Origin: Nocardia sp. CY41
GTDB taxonomy: Bacteria > Actinomycetota > Actinomycetes > Mycobacteriales > Mycobacteriaceae
Length of the DNA stretch: 64,000 nucleotides
Direction of reading: 5' to 3'
Assembly (NCBI RefSeq): GCF_009829325.1
Contig: NZ_VUOS01000021.1
Coordinates: 150,402-214,401, forward strand
Below the pieces are notes generated by a model. The model was not told the DNA's origin and did no database searches. It saw only the letters and a program-made list of their open reading frames with translations. Position 1 is the stretch's first letter. Every line of letters begins with the position of its first letter. Shown here in pieces: positions 41,252-50,036 of this stretch. A program made the position numbers and the translations under genes.

Positions 41252-41662
41252 TCACGCCACGTCCAGGACGGCATCGGCGAGGCTCGTCCTGGTCTCGAAG
41301 CGCCCGAGATCATCCACCAGCTGCAGCAGCCGGTCCACGCACCGCGTGCCGGTCACCAGGCGCAGCCTGCGCCCGGTCTGCGTCAGCACGGACTGCGCGT
41401 CGACCAGGACATACAGCCCGGCGACGCCGAAGAACGTCACTTTGGACAGATCGAGGACCACCAGGGGCGCGGCCGTCCCCAACGAGCCGATCACTCTGCG
41501 GCGGAACACCTCGACGGTGTAGTGGTCGACCTCGCCCGCCAGCGCGCATAGCATGACCTGGTCGCTTGGGGCGGTGACGGAGATCCTGAGCCGCTCGGCA
41601 GGGTGATCGGCATTGCGAGCAGCGTTGAGAACATACGTAGGGTTGGCCAAGCCTGCCGACAT
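41252..41662 (-). CDS. STAS-domain protein (anti-sigma antagonist-like)
   Basis: 136 aa, one STAS domain (VMLCALAGEVDHYTVEVFRR ... LVVLDLSKVTFFGVAGLYVL). In SpoIIAA-type antagonists the loop after the third strand is D-S-S-G-L with a phosphorylatable serine. Here residues 79-83 are G-V-A-G-L, so the phosphoserine is missing and regulation by a partner kinase would not work in the usual way. It may be a permanently active antagonist or have another binding role. It is followed by the L7/L12-like gene (GTGA overlap if the latter starts at 41255). Confidence 0.8.
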   Translation of the reverse strand: MSAGLANPTYVLNAARNADHPAERLRISVTAPSDQVMLCALAGEVDHYTVEVFRRRVIGSLGTAAPLVVLDLSKVTFFGVAGLYVLVDAQSVLTQTGRRLRLVTGTRCVDRLLQLVDDLGRFETRTSLADAVLDVA

Positions 41663-41809
41663 GAGGACCTCGGTCCTGTCGCCCGCAGCGAATCTTCGGA
41701 CGATTGCTTGCGGGTACCGATGCGCTCCGGCCCGTAAGGCCGCCGGAACTAGGCTGTTTGCTCAACCCTCACGAACGAGTACCCGCGAGGAGTGGCCGCC
41801 ACACCCGTA

Positions 41810-43090
41810 TTACGCCGACTTCTCGCGGCGCTCCGAACGCTGCGGCTTGCGCGGCACGATGGTGGGCAACACGTTGTCGTTGACCGTGTCCGCGTTCACG
41901 ACCACCTTCGCGACGTCGTCGCGGCTGGGGATGTCGTACATCGCGGGCTGCAGGACCTCTTCCATGATCGCCCGCAGGCCGCGCGCGCCGGTACCGCGCA
42001 GAATCGCCTGGTCGGCGACGGCCTCCAGCGCGTCGTCGGTGAACTCGAGATCGACCCCATCCATCTCGAACAACCGGACGTACTGCTTGACCAGCGCGTT
42101 CTTCGGCTCGGACAGGATCTTGACCAGCGACTCCTTGTCCAGGTTCGTCACCGAGGCCACGACGGGCAGGCGGCCGATGAACTCGGGGATGAGGCCGAAC
42201 TTGATCAGGTCCTCGGGCATGACCTCCGCGAAGTGATCGGTCGTGTCGATCTCGGCCTTGGACCGCACCTCGGCGCCGAAGCCGATGCCGCGGTGGCCGG
42301 TGCGGTCGGAGATGATCTTCTCCAGGCCCGCGAAGGCGCCCGCCACGATGAACAGCACATTCGTGGTGTCGATCTGGATGAACTCCTGGTGCGGATGCTT
42401 GCGGCCGCCCTGCGGCGGCACGCTCGCCTGGGTGCCCTCCAGGATCTTCAGCAGCGCCTGCTGCACGCCCTCACCGGACACGTCGCGGGTGATCGACGGG
42501 TTCTCGCTCTTGCGGGCGATCTTGTCGACTTCATCGATGTAGATGATGCCGGTCTCGGCGCGCTTGACGTCGTAGTCGGCGGCCTGGATCAGCTTCAGCA
42601 GGATGTTCTCGACATCCTCGCCGACGTATCCGGCCTCGGTCAGCGCGGTGGCGTCCGCGATGGCGAACGGAACGTTCAGCATCTTCGCCAACGTCTGGGC
42701 CAGGTAGGTCTTGCCGCAGCCCGTGGGACCCAGCATCAGGATGTTGGACTTGGCCAGTTCGACGGTCTCGCCGCGGCTGTCGCGACCCTTGTCACCGGCC
42801 TGAATGCGCTTGTAATGGTTGTAGACGGCCACCGCGAGAGTGCGTTTGGCGGTGTCCTGGCCGATGACGTAGTTCTCCAGGAAGTCCCGGATCTCGGCCG
42901 GCTTGGGCAGCTCGTCGAGCTTGACCTCGCTGGACTCGGCGAGTTCCTCCTCGATGATCTCGTTGCAGAGATCGATGCACTCGTCGCAGATGTACACCCC
43001 TGGTCCCGCAATGAGCTTCTTGACCTGCTTCTGGCTCTTTCCGCAGAACGAGCACTTCAGCAGATCGCCGCCATCTCCGATGCGCGCCAT
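41810..43090 (-). CDS. clpX: ATP-dependent Clp protease ATP-binding subunit ClpX
   Basis: 426 aa, same length as mycobacterial ClpX. The N-terminal zinc-binding domain has C13-x2-C16 and CDECIDLC. The AAA+ domain has Walker A GPTGCGKT, the pore motif GYVGEDVE, Walker B IIYIDEVDKIA and the ClpP-binding IGFGAE loop. It unfolds tagged substrates for ClpP1P2. The ATG (MARIGDGG) follows a GGAAGTAGGG region. It is separated from clpP2 by 460 bp, so it has its own promoter. Confidence 0.98.
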   Translation of the reverse strand: MARIGDGGDLLKCSFCGKSQKQVKKLIAGPGVYICDECIDLCNEIIEEELAESSEVKLDELPKPAEIRDFLENYVIGQDTAKRTLAVAVYNHYKRIQAGDKGRDSRGETVELAKSNILMLGPTGCGKTYLAQTLAKMLNVPFAIADATALTEAGYVGEDVENILLKLIQAADYDVKRAETGIIYIDEVDKIARKSENPSITRDVSGEGVQQALLKILEGTQASVPPQGGRKHPHQEFIQIDTTNVLFIVAGAFAGLEKIISDRTGHRGIGFGAEVRSKAEIDTTDHFAEVMPEDLIKFGLIPEFIGRLPVVASVTNLDKESLVKILSEPKNALVKQYVRLFEMDGVDLEFTDDALEAVADQAILRGTGARGLRAIMEEVLQPAMYDIPSRDDVAKVVVNADTVNDNVLPTIVPRKPQRSERREKSA

Positions 43091-43374
43091 CTCGTGGGTC
43101 CCTACTTCCTTGTCCGCGTGCAACCGTCCGTCCAGGTTGCCAGCTGTCCACCACTTTCGCAGCCGCAAACGCATCGGCTGATTCGTGGCCGGTGGGCAGT
43201 GCTGTCAACCGGGAGCAAAGGTCCCTAGGTCGACCGTACCCGGTGTTCGGGATGGAGGTCGACAACTCGCGCATGTTTCTCGCGCGGGTTGTGCGAGTCG
43301 TCACGACGCCGAAAGACGAAGCGCCCGTCGGATCGGACAATCGACACCTCCGGACCGCCCAGCGCGCCACGCCG

Positions 43375-43398
43375 GGGTTCGAACACATTCTCGAACCC
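43375..43398. promoter_or_regulatory. 8-bp inverted repeat between clpX and clpP2
   Basis: GGGTTCGA-ACACATTC-TCGAACCC. The inner part has TCGAAC-N4-TCTCGA, which matches the left half of the actinobacterial LexA box (TCGAAC-N4-GTTCGA) but only 4 of 6 bases of the right half. About 290 bp upstream of clpX. Confidence 0.35.
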
Positions 43399-43416
43399 AC
43401 GGCGGCGGGTAAGCGG

Positions 43417-43458
43417 TCCGGCCGGGCGGCATGCCCCATCGCATACTTCCCGGCCGGA
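43417..43458 (-). terminator. hairpin after clpP2
   Basis: Perfect 10-bp stem TCCGGCCGGG / CCCGGCCGGA with a 22-base loop, about 90 bp past the clpP2 stop. No T-run. Confidence 0.45.
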
Positions 43459-43550
43459 ATTCCCTGTCATAGAGCGAATTCGAGCGAATCGCCGCCGGGA
43501 TCGGCAATTCGCACCACCGTCCCGGCCCGGCCGGAACGACGAACGGCGCC

Positions 43551-44219
43551 TTATTTCTGCGCGCTCAGCTTGCGGTAGTCGAACACCGTGTCGATGATCC
43601 CGTACTCCTTGGCCTCCTCGGCCGTCAGGATCTTGTCACGGTCGGTGTCCTTGCGGATGGTGTCGGCGTCCTTGCCGGTGTGCCGCGCGAGGGTGGTCTC
43701 CATCAGGCGACGCATGCGCTCGATCTCGGCGGCCTGGATCTCCAGGTCCGACACCTGACCCTGGATGCCGCCCTCCAGCGACGGCTGGTGGATCAGCACG
43801 CGGGCGTTGGGCAGGCAGGCGCGCTTGCCGGGAGTGCCCGCGGCCAGCAGCACGGCCGCGGCCGAGGCCGCCTGGCCCAGGCAGACCGTGGCGACGTCGG
43901 CGCGCACGTACTGCATGGTGTCGTAGATGGCCATCAGCGAGGTGAACGAGCCACCCGGCGAGTTGATGTACATGGTGATGTCGCGGTCGGGGTCCAGCGA
44001 CTCCAGCACCAGCAGCTGCGCCATGATGTCGTTCGCCGAGGCGTCGTCCACCTGCACGCCGAGGAAGATGATGCGCTCCTCGAACAGCTTGTTGTACGGG
44101 TTGGACTCCTTGACGCCGAAGCTCGAGTGCTCGATGAACGACGGCAGGATGTAGCGCGCCTGCGGGCTCTGCGGTGCGATGCCGGACAGGCCGGCGCGCG
44201 GGTCGATCGAATTGGCCAT
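43551..44219 (-). CDS. clpP2: ATP-dependent Clp protease proteolytic subunit ClpP2
   Basis: 222 aa. Catalytic Ser in CLGQAASAAAVLL and His in LIHQPS, then the Asp-containing KDTDRDK region complete the triad. The N-terminal RYILPSFIEHSSFGVKESNP is typical of actinobacterial ClpP2, which docks ClpX or ClpC1 in the mixed ClpP1P2 complex. It is 71 bp downstream of clpP1 and co-transcribed. Confidence 0.97.
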   Translation of the reverse strand: MANSIDPRAGLSGIAPQSPQARYILPSFIEHSSFGVKESNPYNKLFEERIIFLGVQVDDASANDIMAQLLVLESLDPDRDITMYINSPGGSFTSLMAIYDTMQYVRADVATVCLGQAASAAAVLLAAGTPGKRACLPNARVLIHQPSLEGGIQGQVSDLEIQAAEIERMRRLMETTLARHTGKDADTIRKDTDRDKILTAEEAKEYGIIDTVFDYRKLSAQK

Positions 44220-44290
44220 CTGAGTCTCCAAAGTCGGTGCGGCGGCCGGACGTTCGAGGTGTCCGGGGGCCTGTGGGGTGATCCGGTGCG

Positions 44291-44902
44291 TTACTTCTTG
44301 GCGCCGTTGGCCTGATTCGCGTGGCTGATCACGTGGTCGATGAAGCCGTACTCCAGGGCTTCGGACGCGGTGAACCAGCGGTCGCGGTCGGCGTCGGCGG
44401 TGACCTGCTCGACCGACTTGCCGGTGTGCAGCGCCTGCAGCTCGTTCAGCTCGCGCTTGGTGTGCGCGAACTGCTCGGCCATGATCGCGATGTCGGCCGC
44501 CGAGCCGCCGATTCCCGCGGAGGGCTGGTGCATCATGATGCGCGCGTGCGGCAGCGCGTAACGCTTGCCCTTGGTGCCCGCGGTGAGCAGGAACTGCCCC
44601 ATGGACGCGGCCAGGCCCATGCCGTAGGTGGCGATGTCGCACTCGGCGAACTGCATCGTGTCGTAGATGGCCATGCCCGCGGTCACCGAGCCGCCCGGCG
44701 AGTTGATGTAGAGCGAGATGTCCTTGGTGGGATCCTCCGCCGACAGCAGCAGGATCTGCGCGCACAGCTTGTTCGCGATGTCGTCGTCGACCTGCGTGCC
44801 CAGGAAGATGATGCGCTCACGCAGCAGGCGCTCGTACACCGAATCACTGAGGTTGAGACCAGCAGTCGCGGTTGTCATGACCCCTGCCTGGTTGATTGTC
44901 AC
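44291..44902 (-). CDS. clpP1: ATP-dependent Clp protease proteolytic subunit ClpP1
   Basis: 203 aa. Catalytic Ser in GMGLAASMGQFLL and His in IMMHQPSAG, DRDRWF segment. Forms the hetero-tetradecamer with ClpP2 that is essential in mycobacteria. The GTG at 44902 follows AGAAGGCAGG; an internal ATG at 44878 with CAGGGG upstream would shorten the protein by 8 residues and fits the family N-terminus equally well. An 8-bp dyad lies about 55-95 bp upstream. Confidence 0.96.
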   Translation of the reverse strand: MTINQAGVMTTATAGLNLSDSVYERLLRERIIFLGTQVDDDIANKLCAQILLLSAEDPTKDISLYINSPGGSVTAGMAIYDTMQFAECDIATYGMGLAASMGQFLLTAGTKGKRYALPHARIMMHQPSAGIGGSAADIAIMAEQFAHTKRELNELQALHTGKSVEQVTADADRDRWFTASEALEYGFIDHVISHANQANGAKK

Positions 44903-44956
44903 GGATACCTGCCTTCTCTCGCCGGCTCGTTGCGGATTGCCACATAGCCATCACTG

Positions 44957-44995
44957 GTTGGATATGCCGCACCCGGTCGGACAGGGCTATCCAAC
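44957..44995. promoter_or_regulatory. inverted repeat upstream of clpP1
   Basis: Perfect arms GTTGGATA (44957-44964) and TATCCAAC (44988-44995), 23-base spacer, in the clpP1 promoter region. It does not match a ClgR box that I recall. Confidence 0.35.
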
Positions 44996-45014
44996 TTGCC
45001 GTCACAAACATTAA

Positions 45015-45057
45015 CGAAGCAGGGCGGCACCGAACTCCCGGTACCGCCCTTTCTTCG
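45015..45057 (-). terminator. terminator of tig
   Basis: 12-bp stem with one mismatch (arms 45021-45032 and 45039-45050, 6-base loop), extended by an outer CGAAG / CTTCG. About 60 bp past the tig stop and upstream of clpP1. Confidence 0.65.
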
Positions 45058-45113
45058 CTCACAGCGCAATCAGCGCACCTCGCGGGCGTCGATCACACCG
45101 ACATTCCATGAAA

Positions 45114-46496
45114 TTATTCGGCGTCCGCCGCGGCCGTCTCACCGGCCTGGTCCTCGTCCGCCGAATCGGCGGGCGCGCCGAACATTTCGGCGGTGTCCAC
45201 CGGGTTGCCCGCGGAGTCGGTGACGGTCACCTGGCCGACCACGCCGGCCAGCGCCTTGCCCCGCCGCACGTCCGCGAACACCGCGCCGAGCTGGCCTGCC
45301 TGCTGCACCTGCTGGATGAACTGCTCCGGGGACAGGCCGTAGCGCTGCGACTGGAACAGGATCCGCTCGGTGAGCTCCTCCTGACCGACCTGGGTGCCCT
45401 CCGCCTCGGCGATCGCGTCCAGCAGCAGCTGGGTCTTGACCGACTTCTCGGCGGACTGCTTGGTGTCGGCGTCGAACTCCTCGCGGGTGCTGCCCTGCGC
45501 CTCGAGCGCCTCGGCGAACTTGGCCTCGTCGTGGTCGAAGCCGTGCACCGCGTCGTGGGTCACGGCGTCGATCTCGGCCTGCACCACGGCGTCGGGCAGC
45601 GGCACCTCGACCTGCTCGAGCAGGGCCTCCAGCACCTTGTCGCGGATCTCGCCCGCCTGCTGCACCTTCTTGACCCGCTCGACGCGGCTGCGCAAGTCGG
45701 CCTTCAGCTCCTCGAGCGTGTCGAATTCGCTGGCCAGCTGGGCGAACTCGTCGTCGGCCTCGGGCAGCTCACGCTCCTTGACGGTCTGCACCGTGACGGT
45801 GATGACCGCCTCCTTGCCCGCGTGCTCCCCCGCGACCAGCGTCGAGGTGAACTCCTTCGACTCCCCGGCCGACAAGCCGACCAGCGCCTCGTCCAGGCCC
45901 TCGATGAGCTGACCGGAGCCGACTTCGTGGGACAGGCCGGTCGTGGCGGCCTCGGCCACCTCCTGGCCGTCCACGGTCGCAGACAGGTCGATGGAGACGA
46001 AGTCGCCGTCGCGCACCGGACGCTCGACCCCGGTCAGGGTGCCGAAGCGCTGGCGCAGCGACTGCAACTGCTCCTCGATGTCCTCGTCGCCGACGGTGAA
46101 CGCGTCGACGGTGACCGCGATGCTCGAGTAGTCCGGCAGGGTGATCTCCGGACGCACGTCGACCTCGGCGGTGAAGGCGAGCTCCTGGCCGTCCTCGATC
46201 TTGGTGATCTCGATCTCGGGCTGACCGATGACCTTCACCTCGGAAGTGGTGACGGCCTCGCTGTAGCGGCCGGGCAGCGCGTCGTTGACGACCTGCTCCA
46301 GGATCGCGCCACGGCCGAGGCGGGCCTCGAGCAGCTTCGCCGGCGCCTTACCGGGACGGAAGCCGGGGATGCGGACCTGCTTGGCCAGTGCCTTGTACGC
46401 GCGGTCGAAATCCGGCTTCAACTCCTCGAAGGGCACCTCGACGTTGATCCGGACCCGGGTCGGGCTCAGCTGCTCGACGGTGCTCTTCACGGACAT
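45114..46496 (-). CDS. tig: trigger factor
   Basis: 460 aa from an ATG behind AAGGAGC. The ribosome-binding domain contains the signature GFRPGKAP (F-R-x-G-x-x-P). A peptidyl-prolyl isomerase (FKBP) domain covers about residues 150-240 (VRDGDFVSIDLSATVDG). The helical chaperone arms follow, and the C-terminal tail is acidic. Folds nascent chains at the ribosome exit tunnel. The order tig-clpP1-clpP2-clpX on one strand is conserved in actinobacteria. Confidence 0.97.
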   Translation of the reverse strand: MSVKSTVEQLSPTRVRINVEVPFEELKPDFDRAYKALAKQVRIPGFRPGKAPAKLLEARLGRGAILEQVVNDALPGRYSEAVTTSEVKVIGQPEIEITKIEDGQELAFTAEVDVRPEITLPDYSSIAVTVDAFTVGDEDIEEQLQSLRQRFGTLTGVERPVRDGDFVSIDLSATVDGQEVAEAATTGLSHEVGSGQLIEGLDEALVGLSAGESKEFTSTLVAGEHAGKEAVITVTVQTVKERELPEADDEFAQLASEFDTLEELKADLRSRVERVKKVQQAGEIRDKVLEALLEQVEVPLPDAVVQAEIDAVTHDAVHGFDHDEAKFAEALEAQGSTREEFDADTKQSAEKSVKTQLLLDAIAEAEGTQVGQEELTERILFQSQRYGLSPEQFIQQVQQAGQLGAVFADVRRGKALAGVVGQVTVTDSAGNPVDTAEMFGAPADSADEDQAGETAAADAE

Positions 46497-46742
46497 GCTC
46501 CTTGTTCGTTGTTCGTACTGGTTGACGTTCTGTGTGCGGTGCCACGCCCGCGGCGCTCCGGGGTCGGGAACGACGGGCGAGGCGGCCCTACGCCGGCTGC
46601 CGCACACCCCCACCGGCGCCGATCCGAACCGGAGTCCCGGCCTCAGCCGAGACGACGAGGGGTGCGGCGTACGCCACGCATCCCGATCAGGTTAGTTGAC
46701 CGGCCGAGCGGGCCTGCATCCGGCGGTGGCTCGACGGCCGCG

Positions 46743-47321
46743 CTACTTCCCCACCGAGACCGCGTCGGTGACGAAGACCAGCGTCTCGTACGGCGCGATC
46801 CCGCGCCCGCCCGCGCCGTAGCCCAGCTCCGGCGGCACGATCAGCAACCGCCGCGAGCCCTCCCGGACGCCGACGAGTCCCTGGTCCCAGCCGTCGATGA
46901 CCTGGCCCGCGCCCAGGGTGAGCTGGAACGGCTTCCCGCGATCGAACGAGCTGTCCAGCGTCTTCTTGTCCGACCAGGTGACCAGCGCGTAGTTCATGGT
47001 CAGCGACTGCCCCGGCGCGGCGCCGGGCCCGCTGCCCTCCTTCAGGTCCTTGACGATCAGCTGCTTCGGCGGGTCGCAGGTGTCCGGAACGGTGATCTTC
47101 GGCGCGGCGCCGAACTCGCCGCTGACGGTGATGTCCTCGGCGGTGCACTCCCGGCCTCTGCTCTGCGTGGCAGGGCGCTGCGGGGAAGCCCCGGCCGCCG
47201 CGGAGGTCTTCGTCGGCGACGCGGTCGCGGGGGACGGCTCGTCGTCCGAGCCGCAAGCCGCCAGCGCGATGGTCGTCGCGGCGAGGGCGCCGATACCGAG
47301 GATCCTTCCGAGAATGTGCAT
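46743..47321 (-). CDS. FKBP-type peptidyl-prolyl cis-trans isomerase, lipoprotein
   Basis: 192 aa. Signal peptide with lipobox LAAC, lipidated Cys23, then a Ser/Thr/Pro linker. The FKBP domain (residues about 90-192) has FQLTLGAGQVIDGWDQGLVG, VPPELGYGAGG and the final LVFVTDAVSV strand, so the proline-isomerase pocket (Val-Ile-x-Gly-Trp) is intact. Acts outside the membrane on exported proteins. TAGGGT is 7 bases before the ATG and there is no ribosome-binding site, so the mRNA is probably leaderless. Divergent from the phosphoketolase gene. Confidence 0.9.
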   Translation of the reverse strand: MHILGRILGIGALAATTIALAACGSDDEPSPATASPTKTSAAAGASPQRPATQSRGRECTAEDITVSGEFGAAPKITVPDTCDPPKQLIVKDLKEGSGPGAAPGQSLTMNYALVTWSDKKTLDSSFDRGKPFQLTLGAGQVIDGWDQGLVGVREGSRRLLIVPPELGYGAGGRGIAPYETLVFVTDAVSVGK

Positions 47322-47328
47322 GCCGCGG

Positions 47329-47334
47329 ACCCTA
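47329..47334 (-). promoter_or_regulatory. leaderless -10 element of the FKBP gene
   Basis: TAGGGT on the minus strand, 7 bases before the ATG at 47321. Confidence 0.45.
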
Positions 47335-47407
47335 GACCACGAACGGGCATCGGGCGGCGCGAGCTTCCCGCGACACGCACGGGCCGCCGCACCGAGCCCG
47401 CGGCGGC

Positions 47408-47413
47408 TAGGCT
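47408..47413 (+). promoter_or_regulatory. possible -10 hexamer of the phosphoketolase gene
   Basis: TAGGCT about 118 bases upstream of the ATG at 47532. An in-frame ATG at 47418 lies only 4 bases beyond it, too close for the usual leaderless layout. Confidence 0.35.
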
Positions 47414-47531
47414 GACGATGAATTCTCCATCCGGCGTTGTCGATTCCGATCGGCGACCGTCGCAGGACCGGGATGGTGGTCCCTCGCGGCACCGCGGTCC
47501 CCGATGCCCCGAACGTGAGGAGAGTCGGCGC

Positions 47532-50000
47532 ATGACCCACATGGCAAGTGCAGGTGGCGAAACTTCGGCGGACAACGTCGGCAGCACCGGCGGACGAACC
47601 GTCGCCCCGCGTCCCTACCGGCTGGCGGACGTGCCGGGCCCGTTGGCACGCGACGAACTGAACTCGATCGACGCGTGGTGGCGGGCGGCCAACTATCTCG
47701 CGGTCGGCCAGATCTATCTGATGGGCAATCCGCTGCTGCGTGAACCGCTGCGGGCGGAGCACGTCAAGCCGCGGCTGCTCGGGCACTTCGGCACGGTGCC
47801 CGGCTTGAATCTGGTCTGGGTGCACGCCAATCGCGCTATCCGGCAACGCGGCCTGAGCGCCGTCTTCGTCGCGGGCCCCGGGCACGGCGGTCCCGGCCCG
47901 AACGCGTGCGCCTGGCTGGAGGGCACCTACTCCGAGTGCTACAGCCACATCTCGCAGGACGCCGCGGGCATGGGCGCGCTGTTCCACCAGTTCTCCTTCC
48001 CCGGCGGGGTGCCGAGTCACTGCGCGCCGGAGACGCCCGGCTCCTTCCACGAGGGCGGTGAACTCGGGTATTCGCTGCTGCACGCGTTCGGCGCGGCCTT
48101 GGACAATCCCGATCTCACCGTGTTCTGCGTGGTCGGCGACGGCGAGGCGGAAACGGGACCGCTGGCGACGAGCTGGCATGCGAACAAGTTCCTCAATCCG
48201 GCGCGCGACGGCGCGGTGCTGCCGATCCTGGCGCTGAACGAGTACAAGATCGCCAATCCGACCATCCTGGCGCGCATCCCGGAATCGGAACTGCTGGCCC
48301 TGTTGCGCGGATACGGCTACGAGCCGATCGTCGTCGCGGGCGACGACCCGGCGGCGGTCCATCAGGCGATGGCCGCGGCGGTGGACACGAGTATGGAACG
48401 CATCGATCGAATCCAGCGCGCCGCACGCGACGGCGCCGATGGGGAGCGGCCCACCTGGCCGATGATCGTGTTGCGCACGCCGAAAGGCTGGACCTGCCCG
48501 CCGGTGGTGGACGGCGACCAGGTGGAGGGCACCTTCCGCGCGCACCAGGTCCCGTTGCCCGGCGCCCGCACCGATGCCGGCCACCGCGCGGTGCTGGAGC
48601 AGTGGCTGCGCTCCTACCGTCCGGAGGAACTATTCGACGACAACGGCAAGCCGGTGGGGGACCTGCTCGCCCAGGTGCCCGGCGGCGATCGGCGGATGAG
48701 CGCCAACCCGGTCGCCAACGGCGGTGCGCTGCTGCGCGACCTGCGCCTGCCGGATTGGCGGGAGTTCGGCGTCGAGGTGCCCGCTCCCGGCGCGACCGAA
48801 CACGAGGCCACCCGGGTGCTCGGCGGCTGGCTCCGGGAGGTGACCGCACTCAATCCGGACAACTTCCTCACCTTCGCGCCCGACGAACTGGCCAGCAACC
48901 GGTTGCAGGACATCCTGGAGGTCACCGGCCGCGACTGGCAGGCCGAGATCGATCCCCGCGACCAGAAGCTCGACCGGGGCGGTCGCGTGATCGAGGTCTT
49001 GTCCGAACACATGTGCCAAGGGCTGCTGGAGGGCTATCTGCTGACCGGCAGGCACGGCGTGTTCACCTGTTACGAAGCGTTCATCCACATCGTCGACGCG
49101 ATGTTCAACCAGCACGCCAAATGGCTCGATGCCAGCGCGGCGGTGTCGTGGCGGCGCCCGGTTCCCAGCCTCAACTACCTGCTGTCCTCGCACGTCTGGC
49201 GGCAGGATCACAACGGCTTCACCCACCAGGATCCCGGCTTCCTGGACGTGGTGCTGAACAAGAAGGCCTCGATCGTGCGGGTGTACCTACCGCCGGACGC
49301 CAACACCCTGCTGTCCACCTACGACCACTGCCTGCGGTCGCGGCACTACGTCAACGTGGTGGTCGCGGGCAAGCAGCCCCAGGCCGACTGGCTGTCGGTG
49401 TCCGAGGCCGCCGAGCACTGCGCGCGCGGCATCGGTATCTGGCCGTGGGCCGGCCACGGAGACGAGACCGGCACGACGCCGGACGTGGTGCTCGCGTGCG
49501 CGGGAGACGTGCCGACGCTGGAGACCCTCGCCGCCGCCGCGATCCTGCGTGAACGACTGCCCGATCTGCGCGTCCGGGTGATCAACGTGGTGGACCTGAT
49601 GCGTTTGCAACATCCGGACGAGCATCCGCACGGCCTGTCCGACAGCGAGTTCGACACGCTGTTCACCCGGGACCGGCCGGTGATCTTCGCCTTCCACGGT
49701 TATCCGTGGCTGATCCACCGGCTGGCCTATCGGCGCACCAACCACGGCGAACTACACGTCCGCGGCTACAAGGAACGCGGTACGACGACCACGCCGTTCG
49801 ACATGGTGATGCTCAACGACCTGGACCGGTACCACCTGGTGATGGACATGATCGATCGGGTGCCGAGCCTGCGCGAGCGGGCCGCGGGCCTGCGCCAGGA
49901 AATGGTCGACGCGCGGTGGACGGCTCGCGCGTGGACGAGGGAACACGGCGCGGACATCCCGGAGGTCGCCGACTGGAGGTGGCCGTACCAGCGCGCGTGA
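47532..50000 (+). CDS. xfp: phosphoketolase (xylulose-5-P / fructose-6-P)
   Basis: 822 aa. TPP-dependent cleavage of xylulose-5-phosphate or fructose-6-phosphate to acetyl phosphate plus a triose or tetrose phosphate. Signatures: NPLLREPL, GHFGTVPGLN, GPGHGGP, EGTYSECYS, the TPP site VVGDGEAETGPLATSWHANK, LNEYKIANPT, and the C-terminal YTTPFDM-like TTTPFDMVMLND. GAGGAGAG lies 8 bases before the ATG at 47532; a second ATG at 47541 is possible. No acetate kinase or phosphotransacetylase gene is adjacent. Confidence 0.96.
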   Translation: MTHMASAGGETSADNVGSTGGRTVAPRPYRLADVPGPLARDELNSIDAWWRAANYLAVGQIYLMGNPLLREPLRAEHVKPRLLGHFGTVPGLNLVWVHANRAIRQRGLSAVFVAGPGHGGPGPNACAWLEGTYSECYSHISQDAAGMGALFHQFSFPGGVPSHCAPETPGSFHEGGELGYSLLHAFGAALDNPDLTVFCVVGDGEAETGPLATSWHANKFLNPARDGAVLPILALNEYKIANPTILARIPESELLALLRGYGYEPIVVAGDDPAAVHQAMAAAVDTSMERIDRIQRAARDGADGERPTWPMIVLRTPKGWTCPPVVDGDQVEGTFRAHQVPLPGARTDAGHRAVLEQWLRSYRPEELFDDNGKPVGDLLAQVPGGDRRMSANPVANGGALLRDLRLPDWREFGVEVPAPGATEHEATRVLGGWLREVTALNPDNFLTFAPDELASNRLQDILEVTGRDWQAEIDPRDQKLDRGGRVIEVLSEHMCQGLLEGYLLTGRHGVFTCYEAFIHIVDAMFNQHAKWLDASAAVSWRRPVPSLNYLLSSHVWRQDHNGFTHQDPGFLDVVLNKKASIVRVYLPPDANTLLSTYDHCLRSRHYVNVVVAGKQPQADWLSVSEAAEHCARGIGIWPWAGHGDETGTTPDVVLACAGDVPTLETLAAAAILRERLPDLRVRVINVVDLMRLQHPDEHPHGLSDSEFDTLFTRDRPVIFAFHGYPWLIHRLAYRRTNHGELHVRGYKERGTTTTPFDMVMLNDLDRYHLVMDMIDRVPSLRERAAGLRQEMVDARWTARAWTREHGADIPEVADWRWPYQRA

Positions 50001-50023
50001 GGCGGCCGCTGTGGCGTCGCCCG

Positions 50024-50029
50024 TACGAT
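50024..50029 (+). promoter_or_regulatory. leaderless -10 element of the TetR gene
   Basis: TACGAT, 7 bases before the ATG at 50037 and after the phosphoketolase stop. Confidence 0.5.
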
Positions 50030-50036
50030 CGACCGT

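Larger units (their letters stand above)
43091..43550. other. 460-bp gap between clpX and clpP2
   Basis: No gene seen. It contains the clpX promoter region, an 8-bp dyad at 43375-43398 with a degenerate SOS-box look, and a clpP2 terminator-like hairpin at 43417-43458. Confidence 0.45.

Noticed and set aside
43370..43400. GGGGTTCGAACAC, also T-arm-like
   Set aside because: It is half of a simple inverted repeat and no cloverleaf can be drawn.
47418..47531. In-frame ATG that would extend phosphoketolase by 38 residues
   Set aside because: Only 4 bases from the TAGGCT hexamer, no ribosome-binding site, and the extra residues are low complexity; the ATG at 47532 has GAGGAGAG.
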